Origin: Rhytidiadelphus loreus | Taxonomy: Eukaryota; Streptophyta; Bryopsida; Hypnales; Hylocomiaceae | Reading direction: 5' to 3' | Length of the DNA stretch: 64,000 nucleotides | Assembly: GCA_947034895.1 (NCBI GenBank) | Contig: OX344764.1 | Span: forward strand, 68,739,348-68,803,347 | Shown: positions 33,699-45,414 of the stretch, in pieces | How the letters are laid out: every line of letters begins with the position of its first letter | Position numbering within the stretch: position 1 is the first letter of the stretch | The notes under the pieces: model-generated | The model's database searches: none | Told to the model about the DNA's origin: nothing | Seen by the model: the letters and a program-made list of their open reading frames with translations, nothing else | Position numbers and translations under genes: made by a program

Positions 33699-35342
33699 AT
33701 TGTCCAATTGCAAAGTCAATATAAGCGGTAATGGTTTAGCTGGGAGATGTTCCTTAAGAGGAGGAAGTAGAGAATCCAAACAAATGTCTGTGCCCTCCAA
33801 GACCGCTTGGGTTAAAGATGATTGACCCTCTTTCTCCGAAAATAACGTGCGCGACGAATTTTTGGGCTCTCCTTCGAGATCACGCAACAACAGTGCAATG
33901 GACTCAATGGTATGATTTGAGTCTGTCGATACAATGTCCAAGCCATAGTGAGCGTATCGAACGTTGCCGTGCCCATGGGCAATCATGCCCGTTATTGCTA
34001 CGAGCATTTTTATAAAAGAATCCGTTGCTTTTGTCTTGAATGTGAGAGAAGTGAGGTGAAGCGGTCTTTGAGTGATCCATTTTGTCATGGATGATGCATA
34101 ATATTTTCTAAGAAGAAAGTATTGATATTTCCCCAAACCCATAATAGAGGTACCTGTGGGCCTTTTGACCATCGAGATGGGTATTCAAAATGTTATTCCA
34201 CTTTTCTTGAGCAATGGACAGTAGACTGTGGGCACACCTCAGTTGCTTGTGAGTATCACATAGACCACATCTTGCAAAAGTGTCACCACGAGACTTCGCA
34301 GCATATTCAGAGAAAGAAGCATGCCGAATGTTGCTCAAGCTACTAGAAGAAATCGGTGGCAAATTTAACGCCGCATTAGACTCATTGAATTTGGGTAATT
34401 GGTCACTCCAACAAAATGCTGATGGCAACACCATTGCCAGGACTTTCTCCCCTAACTCTAGTGTTCTTGACTTGTGTGGCATTTCATCAACTTCACCTAC
34501 AATCAAGTTCCAAAGCATAGCTCGGTGACCTGCACAATTTGCATATGTGGCTTCTTTGACCCCAAATTCCCATGTTGCTCTGCTACCATCCTCGCTTTGG
34601 CCATGTGTTTGAACCTATAGAATGTAGCTTTTGAAATCCCATGAATGGTTCACCAAGCAGTGAGACATACATCAATGTTTTTCAAAGTTATCCATTCCTT
34701 TCCGGAAGTGTCTTTGCACGCATGCTTATGTGCCTCAAGAAGGCAAAGCTTGCGGACATACACGCCACCTTTAACATGCAGTTGACGACGTATGGTCTCA
34801 ATTTCGTGACGCAGGAAATGTTGTATACAGTTCCTCTGACAACATGGTTTCGTGGACACTTCAATAATTGCCTGTTGCATAAGAAGGGATTCTTTTTTAG
34901 GAAGGAGGTTTGCCTCCCTCTTCTCCCGAGTGGTTTCATATGAACAAACCCCAACCCGTACTCGGCAATTCAATGCACTTACAGCCATGTTGTAAATATG
35001 TGTCTGGTCATGGTCATAAAGTCCAATACCGTTCAAACACACTTGTTTAATGTGCCATGAATGCATAGATTACATCCAACCTGAGGGGACTTTTGCCTCA
35101 CACAAAGATTCTGCAATTTGCACGGCGATACAATCATCAGCTAAGGATTTCCCATCCATGTCAATGACGAGATCCACATCAACACTCTGACACACTGCTT
35201 TTGCAACGTCATCTCCTGCTTCGTTTTTGAGGATAACTCCTCTTGTAATCCAATACTTTTGAGGTCATCCTTTGCAATCAACAACATCAACTGGTAAAAT
35301 GGGCACTTGAAACGCAAAGTCGTCAAGCCCATGAACATCCAT
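33699..35342 (-). pseudogene. DUF7869-type gene 2, N-terminal part (split by element A)
   Basis: From an ATG at 35342 (MDVHGLDDFAF) the minus strand reads, with scattered stops and frameshifts, QTHIYNMAVSALNCRVRVGV, LPKKESLLMQQAI, CCQRNCIQHF, IHGISKATFYRFKHMAK, EVDEMPHKSRTLE, SFSEYAAKSRGDTFARCGLC, then HGHGNVRYAHYGLDIV and LILTLQLDNASGD, where it is interrupted by element A. The rest of the gene, with the VGHTHEDID stretch, resumes at 20239. It is homologous along its length to 12621-14262. Several stops look like TGG to TGA changes. This family is itself repetitive and probably transposon-encoded. Confidence 0.78.
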
Positions 35343-36044
35343 TTTGTAATTCAAGAAATTCACACTTTTAATATTTATCTTCGAATCGAAGATAAATAAT
35401 TCAACAAACAAATCATTGAGACAAGAGACTCAATCCAAGTGTTCATGATTACTTCTCGGTTTGCATACACACGAAAACATGGAGCCAACTATTAGATGAC
35501 AAGTAAAACTGTGCACATCCTTTGAATTAAATATCGTATTCTATAATGTAAACGATATTGAAAGCGACGGTAAATTTACCAACTATATCTTCAAATGAAT
35601 CACCGAATCAATGATAACTAATGTCAGTCCAAACAACCCTTAGACAATACTCAGTGGTACTCGTCGAATTGGTGAAGGATATCGTCGAGTTGACCATGCC
35701 CTTCTACAAAAGTTGATAAGTCACCCTCACCAGAATTGACATGGGATATAGTCCAATCGACATTAACCATTAAGTTCTAAGCATAATTGACCGTAACCAC
35801 AAAATATTCCTCAGACTACAATATCGTTGACTCGACAATAACAAAAACAACACTTGAGTAATAGGTTTTCATAACCCAGATCGACAAACGACACTACTGT
35901 ATTCTTGGAGAAGTGTATCATTGAGTCGACTTCTGTCACTATGCACTCAAAATTTTAATTAATTAATTTTAAACTCCCCTCCAGACCCCCCCGGATTTAA
36001 AAAAGAAATTTAATTAAAATTAGTTTCTTAATTTTTCATTCCCC
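35343..36044. other. Stretch without gene, with a palindrome at 35373-35397
   Basis: AT-rich. At 35373 ATTTATCTTCGA and TCGAAGATAAAT form a perfect 12-base inverted repeat around one base. Nothing else is recognisable. Confidence 0.5.
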
Positions 36045-39000
36045 TGTGGGCGCTTATTTAGTTATTTACCCACCCTTGGTAAATCGGTGAACACAACTAG
36101 GTTCTAATCCTATGGTAGTTCTCTACTTTAATGGGTGTCTAAGCGTCAATCCATTGTGCCTTCCAAGCAATGGATATTTTTTGCTAATTCCCTAATCATG
36201 ACTCTCTAATCGTGGTTCTAAATGACTCCTAAGTTGACTATCGTTCTATATTATGTTTTTGTGTTTCCTATTTCTAAAGTTTACTCTATTGTCCTAAGGT
36301 ATCAGATTATCTCATGCCATTTCTAAAAACCAAACTCGCTCAATTTGGATGCTCTGGTGAGCCGCTATGAGCGGATGAAGTTTTGACTGCGGGGCTATCA
36401 AACTTCATCCATAGTTTTCTATGGGTTTCCAAATTTGGTTGAGGGTGAAATTTGACCTACGGACCTGACTCCCTATTTTCTAGCTAGATCTTAAGTTCCA
36501 ACTTGGTTGGACGGACACTCCCAATTTTCATCCGTTTTGGGCTCTAAACTTCATCCATCAATATCTTGGGCGTCCTAACTCCGATTTGGGCGTGTTTTAT
36601 GTTTTTGGAAACCTATCGCAATCTACTCTAAGATTCTCTATTCATATTCAACCTGACTTGGCCTCTAATGGTACCTAGCTCTCGGCCTATTTGAGATTTT
36701 ATCCCTAGTGGGCCAACGACACGGGGGAAGGTTAGGTTCTTACATTGGCATGGTGGCCCGTGAGGAGGGCGGTCAATTCACCTTCTTCCACCATGGCGAG
36801 TTGCGACAGTAGGCCACTCGTTGGTTAACACAATACGTATTTGTATACTCAAAAGACTAGCACTTCTTTCCCTATGTGCCGCCTCCTTCTTTCTTTTTCT
36901 TTTGCCTTAACCCTCGTGCCCCGTTAATGGGGAGTAGTGGGTTGGGCACCTACCTACTTAGAAGGTCTAACTATGGCCTAATTACCACTTACGTGTCATC
37001 TTATCCTAATGGCGGAAGGAATTCTAGAAACTGAAAATGTGGCTTAACTACCTTTTACGCGTCAGCTTACCCTAATGGTGGAGTGGATTTCCCTTCTATC
37101 CTACCAATGGTACCCCCTTCCTACCTAAGCTTCCCCCCCACCTCTTGTGAGCCCTCAAGTTGGCACTTGGAACTCTGAACTTATTTTTCGCGATTTTTAG
37201 TTAATTTTTAGGTGAAAAATAGGAAAAAACATATAAAAATATAGTTATTGTGGGTTTTGGTAGAAGTCCCTACCAAAGAGGTGTGTAATGGCCTTAAATG
37301 CGTGAAACACATAAGACGTTACATTTTTACTAATTTTAGGTCTTATTAGTATAAATAAGTAGTTAAGTCAGTAATTCCGAGCGATGTGAGAATTTGAGAG
37401 TTAACCAGTCCTAGTGTCTTGTTCATGTAATACAACAGCTATAAGTATACGTGTAACAAACTGGTTAAAAGTTAGAGTCTAGTCCGAGTCAGTCCAAATC
37501 CAATTCGAAATAATTAGATTTGTTGTTTGCAGGTAATTTTGAGAAATATATTCATTCACAGACCAAGATGGAGGAAATGATGATTGGAACATACAGAGAG
37601 GTGCTTTTCTAGGTCAAAGCATGCCAAAAGGTCAAATAGAAGCCCGATCATCCAAGATTCCCCCAGTATCAAGAATAATTTCCCCCCCGGGTGGAAATTA
37701 TTAAAAAATTGCTAAAAATAGCATTCTTATTGGAGATTTGGTTTTGCCCTTAGTTGATGGACATCTTGTAGAAGATTTCCCAAAAGTTTCGGGATTTTAC
37801 AAAACTCCACGATGACTCCATGGGAAGTCAACCGCTTAAAACTGCATTCGTAAATTCCTAGAAATTACTAATGTTGCGGTAAAATCTCACTAAAAATTAG
37901 GATAGTGTTTTGTGTGCCAATAAAGAGCCCTATCAAGTTTGAAGACATTCCGACATTCCCAACTACCAGAATTAGGACCGACAGCGAATTTTACAAGAAT
38001 TTACAACTTGGCGGCGGGTTGACCGGCGAACCAGGAGCTGGCGGTGTCCGAATGGAGCGTTTCAAGGGTCAATTCTTACTCCCACGAATATTCTAAACCA
38101 CCCAGGACCGACAGTTTCATCAAAAGACGCAAACTCCAAAAGTTAGCTTTTTAACTTTTGTTCTGAGTTACCGTGACTCAAATTTGTGCTTTAAAACGGC
38201 TAGAGAGGTAGGGGTTAGGGGTCCTTTAGGCTAATTGGGGTCTTTTGAACGCGATGGCGCAGTTTGTTTTCAGTTTCGAGTTGTCCCTCAAAAGATAGAG
38301 AGGGTCAGCCCTTAGTTTGACTTTTAAAAGGTAATTTTTGATTAATCTGGGTTGATTTTGCAAATATCTCTTGTAAAATCGAAGATTGGATTTGCCCAAG
38401 ATACTTGTCTTGCGTAAGAAGCCATCTTTTGGGCTAAAGAAAGCCAATTTAGAACTAACCCTAGATTAAAACACAAAATATCTTGGTTAATTAGGTAGGT
38501 TTTCAAAATATCTTTGGGAAAATCAAATATTTGATTTGGGAAAAGATTCTAAGGCCATTTAGGGCCTAGAAGGAACTCGCTTGAGAACCTTCCTTCCCAT
38601 TAAACAAAGATTATTTAGAAAATACGTTTAGGTAGTTTAGCAAAATATCTAGATTGAAAGTGAAGATTATTTTACGAACAACTTACCGGGGGGGCCAGGA
38701 GCGAGTATATAAGGCCCTTCCTCGAGGTTGTCTGTGGCCCTCATTCTTTGTTTCATTCTTATTGTTGCTCTTATCGTGCTATCGACACTTGTCGGAACAC
38801 TTTTTAAGCCAACTTTTGGCTATTTTCTTCTATTTTCTTCTATTTTCTTCTATTTTCTTCTATTCTCTTGTACTTTGAAGGTCCGGAGGGCCTCTTCAAA
38901 GCTTTGTTTTCTTTTCTTGTTTGAATTTGGAGGCTTCAAGCCCCAAAACTTTGCTTTTCAAGAGTTTAGGTGGAGGAAATCCCCTAACTCTAGTGTTGTT

Positions 39001-39409
39001 TGTGTTAACTAACTTATTTCTTGAATTTGGAGGCTTCAAGCCCCAAAACTTTGATATTTTGGGAGTTGTGGGAGTAGTTCCCAAGCTTTAGTTGATTTTA
39101 TTGTTCTTTTGAATACTAACCAACCATTTGCGTGAATTGAGAATAGTCTATGAACTTAAAACTTTAAAGCGGCGAAGCTAGACTTTGCCAAAAGGTTTTG
39201 AGCATTACCACGTGCCAAAACTCGTTGTATAACGGGTGTTTGGTTTGAATGATTGCTAATGTTCGGTTAAACATTGTCATGTATACCTCCTTTAGTGATT
39301 AAACTTAAAACTTTGCTTTGAATTTTGGAAATTAGTTTTTAATGTTCGGTTAAACACTGTCATGTGTACCTCCTTTAAGAATTAAGTTTTCAAAATATTA
39401 GTTTGGTCC
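36045..39409. repeat. Non-coding repeat R2, left part
   Basis: Starts TGTGGGCGCTTATTTAG at 36045, preceded by CCCC. GCCTTCCAAGCAATGGA at 36158-36174 is the inverse of the motif near the right ends of R1, R2 and R3. From 39047 on it matches R1 from position 1. No protein-coding content. It is interrupted after 39417 by element C and continues at 60585. Confidence 0.75.
38706..38712 (+). promoter_or_regulatory. TATA box of R2
   Basis: TATATAA followed by GGCCC, in a position equivalent to the R3 box at 15902. A CT-rich leader with four TATTTTCTTC repeats follows (38820-38870). It implies plus-strand transcription through the leader and minisatellite. Confidence 0.5.
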
Positions 39410-39417
39410 TTGGATAC
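39410..39417. other. Left 8-base target duplication of element C
   Basis: TTGGATAC, repeated at 60577-60584. The uninterrupted sequence is seen in R1 near 365-375 (CCTTGGACATTGG), which fits the pre-insertion state. Eight bases is the hAT standard. Confidence 0.85.
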
Positions 39418-39421
39418 CATG

Positions 39422-39436
39422 GTTGTCATACCGGAC
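39422..39436. other. Left target-site duplication of element B
   Basis: GTTGTCATACCGGAC, exactly repeated at 54977-54991. It is part of element C's left inverted repeat. The usual MULE size is 8-11 bases, so some of the 15 may be chance matches with the element ends. Confidence 0.8.
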
Positions 39437-39500
39437 AGGGTTGCTATTGTGCGAGCCTAGGAGCGGGAGCCTGTGAGCCTGTGAGCCCGAGAGCAGGAAA
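39437..39500 (+). repeat. Element B left terminal inverted repeat
   Basis: The terminal TGCTA core is followed by repeated GAGCCTGTGAGCC-like units. It pairs imperfectly with 54895-54976. Confidence 0.8.
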
Positions 39501-40294
39501 TTTTTGTGATGGAAAAATTTGTGTCGGAATTTGTATTTGATCAAAATATCTGTGACGAACCCATGACCGTGGACTTTGGGACAAATGAAGTTCTATGACC
39601 GTGGATTCAAAAAACAGTTGAGGTCCAGCAAATTTAGGATCATTTGTGCACATTTAGAGGCACTTCCATTTTTGTTCGAAAACATGTCTAATATAAACTG
39701 GCTATTAGCGTATTTAGGGATTTAGCTAGTTTTGTAGGAATAGGAAGGTAAAGAAATGACCCCAAGATGTACGCACTCCTTTACGTACTACTATTGATAA
39801 TTTACCATTGCAGTTCTTTTTTAATTCTTTTATATTTATATTTTTATCATTCCATTACTTAGTACTTTGCAAAACCATGAAAATAGCTGGGAAATAGTTA
39901 TGACAATTAATTGTAACAATTAGTTCCCAGCTGCACCTTCACGGTGCTTGATGAAGCACATGATGAAAGTTATATGGGAGCTCATGCTATCACATCCAAT
40001 CCTCATGGGATATTTGAACAACCATCTTCCTTCACCCATCCCATGCATTGTATATTACATAAATTGTACCTCGTTTTCTCCAATTCTTTAAGGTGTAAGG
40101 GTTCATTCTCCACATTTGTCCACTAATTAGTCTGTATCTTGGGAGATATTTTTCCATTACATTTTTTTTATGTAAGAGAAATACCAAACATCAAACACAT
40201 TGTACCAAACTTGTAGTCATAAAACACACAAATCAAATCAACATAAAAATGAATACACATAGTTCAACTCATAAGATGTGTCAATCTCATGAGT
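39501..40294. promoter_or_regulatory. Left subterminal region of element B
   Basis: Two copies of ACCGTGGA in direct orientation (39566-39573 and 39598-39605). No supportable ORF. The 3' end of the ParB-methyltransferase-like gene lies at its right edge. Confidence 0.5.
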
Positions 40295-43200
40295 CTACGT
40301 CGCTGTGGACTCTATCATAGAAACCTCACCCGAAGATGACTCTGGAGTCTCTTCTCCCTCAGAAGCTGAAACATCTAAAAAATGAACCACATTTGCAGCA
40401 TATTTGGGTAAGCGAGGTTTTGGTTCTCTACAACCATTTCGTTCATACTGTAATGCCATCTTCTCCGCATACACTGGAAGATTGTAAGACTTTTCCGGAC
40501 TCAAAATGAGTCTTCGTATCTTCTTCATACGATGTCCGTCTGTCACTCGTTCGTTCCTTCAAATACAAAGATCTCAATGTTAAATCCTTGGAATTCATGA
40601 AATGCAAGACATGTTGAATACAAAAACACACAAGTCAGTATTGAATACAAAACTTACTTACTAGGTCTAATGTTGCGTGTAAACACCATTGGCTCCACAT
40701 GCACAGAATCTAAATCAAGAGCGGCAAAAACTTCTTCTGGAGCTCGTGTCACCCCTTCCATTTGAGTTGCTTTCTTCATCGGCAGGAGAATCCCATTGAA
40801 GATATTCTCGTCCTTCTCCAAAGCCATGATATGCCGCCCTGTGCCACGACATGCAATAATCGATGCTCCTACAAGAAAAACATGTGACGATTATAACTTC
40901 AATGTGTGAAGGCAGTATGCAAGGTACATGGTAAGGTTGTTCACAAATAAACATTTCACATCAAAACTATCATTTGAAAGCATTAGCTAACCTGTAGCTG
41001 TGGTGCAGTCGAGAACCACATCTTCTTCGTTGATGCACCCTTCAATGAAGAATTGTAGAAACCTTGCATCTTTCTCTCGCGGTCCGCGCCAAGGCATTTT
41101 GGACTCTTTCTCGACCAACATTGTCTCCTCCGTGATGTAATTGATGACCATGTCTTTCTTCTGCAGATTCCACTTTGCTTTTGTCATGGCCCTCGTCTGC
41201 CTAAACTTGAAATTTGTGGGCCCTTTCTCACCTACGTCCTTCATGAGAAGGGTAACTCCAAACTTCACAGTCTACAAAAATGAAAACAAAATGTTAAGTA
41301 CATAAAGGAATGCTTCCAAAACAATTGACATTAATACTGCAAATTTAGACAAACTTACCGTTTGTCCAGGATTAATACCCGATGCTAGGTCCAACTGGTT
41401 GAATGCCAACCACTCCTTCTTCATCACCAATTTCTTGAAAACATTCCGTAATCCTGCAAACATATGGCGCAACTGAAGGCTGTACGAGTGAAATACAAGA
41501 ATACAGCCATTGTCCTGTAAGTTTTCCTCGGCAAAGTGAAATGCATTTTGCATTCCCGCACAGGTTGGGTCCGAGTTCTATGGCGGAACGCGCTTGTCAG
41601 AGATGAGTGGCACGGGGAGGTTTTCTTGGCAGTCAAAAATAATGAGATCCACCAAAGGCTCCCGGCTGACCCTACCGTCAAATGACCGGGCTTTTCCTAC
41701 ATTCATCTACAATCAAGTGATTGTTCATGTTATTAGAAAACTCAAACTATAACAACTTGCTTCCAAATAAAATTTGAAGTTATAAATTGAACTTGAAGTT
41801 TAGGCTTACTTTTTCAATGAAGTCCATGACTTCAGTATAGCAATTCGGTGCTGCATTCCCCAAATTGTCCATGATGTCAACAATTGACACGTTCAAAATC
41901 AACTCCTTCGATTTCACATCATCATCGTCTAGTACGACAACTTGTGTACCTTGCATCACCATCTCCTCCGTCCACTTTGCAAGAACGGCCTTCCTCTTCA
42001 TCCCGCTCTGAGTTCCCTCCACCAACTGCGAGCTCTGATCGACTGCTGATGATGCTGGTATGCCGGTATCACCATCTTCGGGTTTTTTCCCCTTTGCCTT
42101 TGCTTTCTCCTCCTTCTCTAGTTGCTTCTCCTTCTCCTTCTCCTCTAGCTTTGCCAGACGTTCTGTCTCCTTCTTCTGCTTGTTCTCCAAAGCCATTTGG
42201 AGACGTGCCGCCTTCTTTTTGTCAGCTTGGTCCCTCTTGGCAATTGCCTTCTTTCTTTGATCCTCGGTAAGGCCTGCAAACTCGTCCACATTTAGATCAA
42301 CTGCTCCGATGCCCTCCAATGAATTTCGGAGTTCTACCTCCAACGGATGCGTGTACGAAATGGGGCAGTCAATGTACCATCCACCGCCATTGAGATGAGC
42401 GGTGGTGAACGTTCGGAGTTGATTCGGCGTGTACATGCAACTGGCTGAAGTGCGATCTAGAAACACCGAAAGAAATGGAGGAAGGTTTGCCCTTTGGATT
42501 GCTCCTTTTCCTTCAAGTTCAAACTTGAAATATCTGCACCGTGAGTTTTCAAAAACATTAAAGAAGAACTAAGAAAATCAAGTATGGCAAAAGATAAAAT
42601 GAAGACCATGTACTTCAACCACAAATCAAGGATTCTAACGTATCAACATAATCTGAGGTCAAAGACTTTTATTCTACAACTTTGAGGGGCCAAAATGGGG
42701 GTCCCTCTTCCACTTTTAGAACTTGCCTCGGATCCGAGGCATGTTCTAGAGGTTGCCCATGGACCCCCTACATTGTTATCTTCCTCAGTTTCTAACAATT
42801 TTTCTTCTTCAGCATAATGATTCTTATCCCCACAAAATCACATTTTAAAATCACATATTCCCGACATACCGGAAAAGCACCCTCTTCACGGCTTGTTGGG
42901 AGCCCTCATACGTGTTGAAGTTGTCGCTTTTTTTGAAGTAATTAGCTCCTCTCAGATGCGCCAAGAACCCTTGATTCCATATTTTCCTCCTCTAGCCTTC
43001 CAAGTATTCTGTTAATGTCTCTGGATGCAGTGGAACGTTCATGTCGATGATGATGTTGTCCTGTTTGACAACTTCCTCAAAGTATTGCACAACTCCATCT
43101 TCAATCTGTGAAAAGGAAATACATATTAGCAATCTTGGAACACGTAGTGCAATTCTAGAATTTTAAAATTCTAGATGTCATTGAATACCAATTTCTGGTG

Positions 43201-44541
43201 GCTATCAAAATGAAAAAAAAAAAAGATGTACACTTACCCCAGCGTACCAGACACAACGATTCAAGAATGGACCGAGCAATGTCTCCGATACTGGCCTAGG
43301 CGGAAAGCGTCTGGCATCACGTGATGGCGTAGATGAGTTCCACCACTTGAGGAACTTGATTTTGTGATCTGCTGTGGTATTGCAAGTGGCCACCATTTGA
43401 AGCTTTTCCAGAGTCATCTCTGGGACCTCATTGGAGCTCCAATGCTTCTCAATCTATACAAAAATAAAAAGAAGGTCAATTAAAATTTGAAGTCACAAAA
43501 ATACGAATGGCAAACCTTCAAGATGAAGGTTAGGAATTTACCTCAACAAGAAAACCCGGCTTGTTAGCTGGATGAGCCACGGCAACCAACTTTGACATTT
43601 TGACATTGAGTTTGCTGGTCTTTTCATTTGCTCCGGACCTCATTGCATGTGCAAGTTCCTCTGGAGTTTTAGCATCCTCCGCCGTTGTTTCATTGTACCT
43701 CCGAACCGCTGCATCAGCGGACTGGGCAATCTCTTGCTGCAAAAGTAATATGCAAATTACGTATGACAATATTTGTAAGAAAAGGCAACATTTTTGAATC
43801 AATAAAAACAATTTGAAGGTGAATTGTTTAATGAGGTAAACAAGATACTTACTTGTTTATGTCATGCATGACATGCATGACAAGCTCAATCTTGCCCTTT
43901 GTATCAAGAACAATCGAGTCAACCGCATAATGCCACTCCCTCTCCTTGGAGTGTTTTTTGTTGATGAAGTTCGTCTACGAGATGAGTCTGTGATTACCAT
44001 CACAAACATAGAACTTGAGGTTCTTCAAGAACCTCAGATCTGGCACGGAGTCCACACTAGCGTTGAAGGTGTCATTCTTTTCCTTCCATAGTGGATCCCA
44101 CTTCTCCATCTCTTCATCCGTGAATTGTGAGCTCTCTCCGGCCTCATCCGTCGTGGTAACGTAGAAAACTGCCGCTCCATCTCAATAACCCTTACTGAAT
44201 TCGTGCTCTAGAAAATCAATATCGCATGAGAGTGTCGGCCTCACCATGGGCATAGGCACCATTCGACAAAGCGGGATCTGGAGCCGGAAAAGGTGATCCG
44301 GCTTCATCCTCAGCGACGCAATGGTGTTCACTGAGTCCACCTTATGGTATTGTCGGAGATCATCTTCTAAGAAGTCCTTGTCATCTGCCTCCAACACATC
44401 ATCGGCCTCGTCTTCTTCCATGATGTCTTCTTCCCCTTCCCCGTCAGCTTCTCCTGCAATGGAAGGTTGATTTGACTCTTCGGTGTTTGGAGTTTCTTGA
44501 ATGGTCTCTTCAGGCCAAAGGTTTGTGGGAGTCCCATCCAT
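40295..44541 (-). pseudogene. ParB-domain plus N4/N6 DNA-methyltransferase-like protein (element B; several stops, one exon missing)
   Basis: Exons on the minus strand: 44541-43853, 43736-43542, 43453-43238, 43105-42870, 42533-41810, 41706-41359, 41271-40992, 40868-40658, 40556-40295. Exon lengths 195, 216, 236 and 348 equal those of element A, and phases agree; the counterpart of element A's exon 29080-29245 is absent, and joining its neighbours is out of frame. ParB-like part: FRLQIPLCRMVPMPMVRPTL, then FYVCDGNHRLI. Coiled coil of K/E repeats in 42533-41810. Motif IV region DLIIFDCQEN; motif I region DVVLDCTTATGASIIAC with GRHIMALEKDE, close to the VLDPFxGxGTT...IGIE consensus. Stops: TGA 44182-44184; TAG 43975-43977, 42992-42994, 41578-41580, the three TAGs each replacing a Trp codon of copy A. 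QVVVLDDDD resembles a SUMO-interaction motif. Not functional as it stands, but its motif I is better preserved than in copy A. Confidence 0.75.
42717..42748. repeat. 32-base palindrome in an intron of the element B ParB-methyltransferase-like gene
   Basis: TAGAAC-T-TGCCTCGGATCCGAGGCA-T-GTTCTA is self-complementary but for one symmetric base pair. Further out, GGGGGTCC (42698) and GGACCCCC (42763) are also inverse to each other. A similar arrangement lies in the transposase intron near 52035-52112. The host intron (42534-42869) is 336 bases against 101 in element A. Confidence 0.85.
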
Positions 44542-44755
44542 CTGCAAGTTCAGATTATGAAATTAATCAATATCCAGGGACATGCATTCGGAGATCCACA
44601 CTAACATACAAATAAAAACATAACAGTAAACCATATATAAATGAATGAAAGAAGAATAAAACCATCAAAGGCAAAGGTTCATGTTCAAATTGTATGTCGG
44701 CCATACAGAATGCTCTCAAGCAATATATCCTCAAAACAAATCCAATACAATGGAA
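44542..44755 (-). other. Gap between the small ORF and the ParB exon (element B)
   Basis: Short AT-rich interval ending in acceptor AATCTGAACTTGCAG before 44541. No other feature seen. Confidence 0.4.
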
Positions 44756-45289
44756 TTAGTCAATATCTACATCTTCCTCTGAGTCAGAGCTCAAGTGAAT
44801 GAAGATGGGTTCTCCTAATCCCTGCATTGCGCTACGTGCACAATCACATGTCTCCTCCATCAATGGACCGTCAATGGTGATGGACACGTGCGTGTCTGAG
44901 GTGTACTCTGTCTCTAAACTCTCGGCAGACATGAATACAACCGGTCTCTCTATAGCCCCACTAAGGATCAAATCAAGACGTCTACGTTTTAATGCAGGCG
45001 TATAGTAACGAGTACACTTTCGTGCTTGTGTGTCACTGACTCGACTTAGCACAGAGCTCTCAAACGCATCAACGGCGTGATCAGCTGCATCCATCACATC
45101 ATCAAAACTTACAAGTAAATCTTCGTCCACTTCTTCGTCTTCAGCACCTTCTTCTTCTTCATAATCTTTGGACACCTCCATGTTTGCATCCAGTGGTGTG
45201 AGTGGCTGAGATGGTCCTGCCTCATGAGTGATTGGGACAAGAGGAGGCTTTGGCGTTGGTGAAGATACATCCTGACCACGTCTTGCCCT
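44756..45289 (-). CDS. Acidic protein or alternative exon of unknown function (element B only)
   Basis: From an acceptor TTCATTTTCACAG the minus strand is open for 177 codons (RARRGQDVSSPTPKPPLVP...) to a TAA at 44756. It holds an acidic stretch (DYEEEEGAEDEEVDEDLLV), a basic nuclear-signal-like KRRRLDL, and a C-terminus IFIHLSSDSEEDVDID, a typical SUMO-interaction-like end. The frame is phase 0, so it could be spliced directly to the leader exon 48338-48637 to give a ~277-residue protein, separate from the ParB-methyltransferase-like product. Element A has no counterpart in its sequence. I do not recognise the family. Confidence 0.5.
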   Translation of the reverse strand, partial: RARRGQDVSSPTPKPPLVPITHEAGPSQPLTPLDANMEVSKDYEEEEGAEDEEVDEDLLVSFDDVMDAADHAVDAFESSVLSRVSDTQARKCTRYYTPALKRRRLDLILSGAIERPVVFMSAESLETEYTSDTHVSITIDGPLMEETCDCARSAMQGLGEPIFIHLSSDSEEDVDID

Positions 45290-45414
45290 CTGTGAAAATG
45301 AAGCATTGACAAAAGAAGAAATCAGACAAACCAGACATGCCTTAAATCCAAGACACCCAACCAAATAGTGAGCATGATCCCCGAGCCCCCAGCCAGAATG
45401 CGAAAACCAAATGC

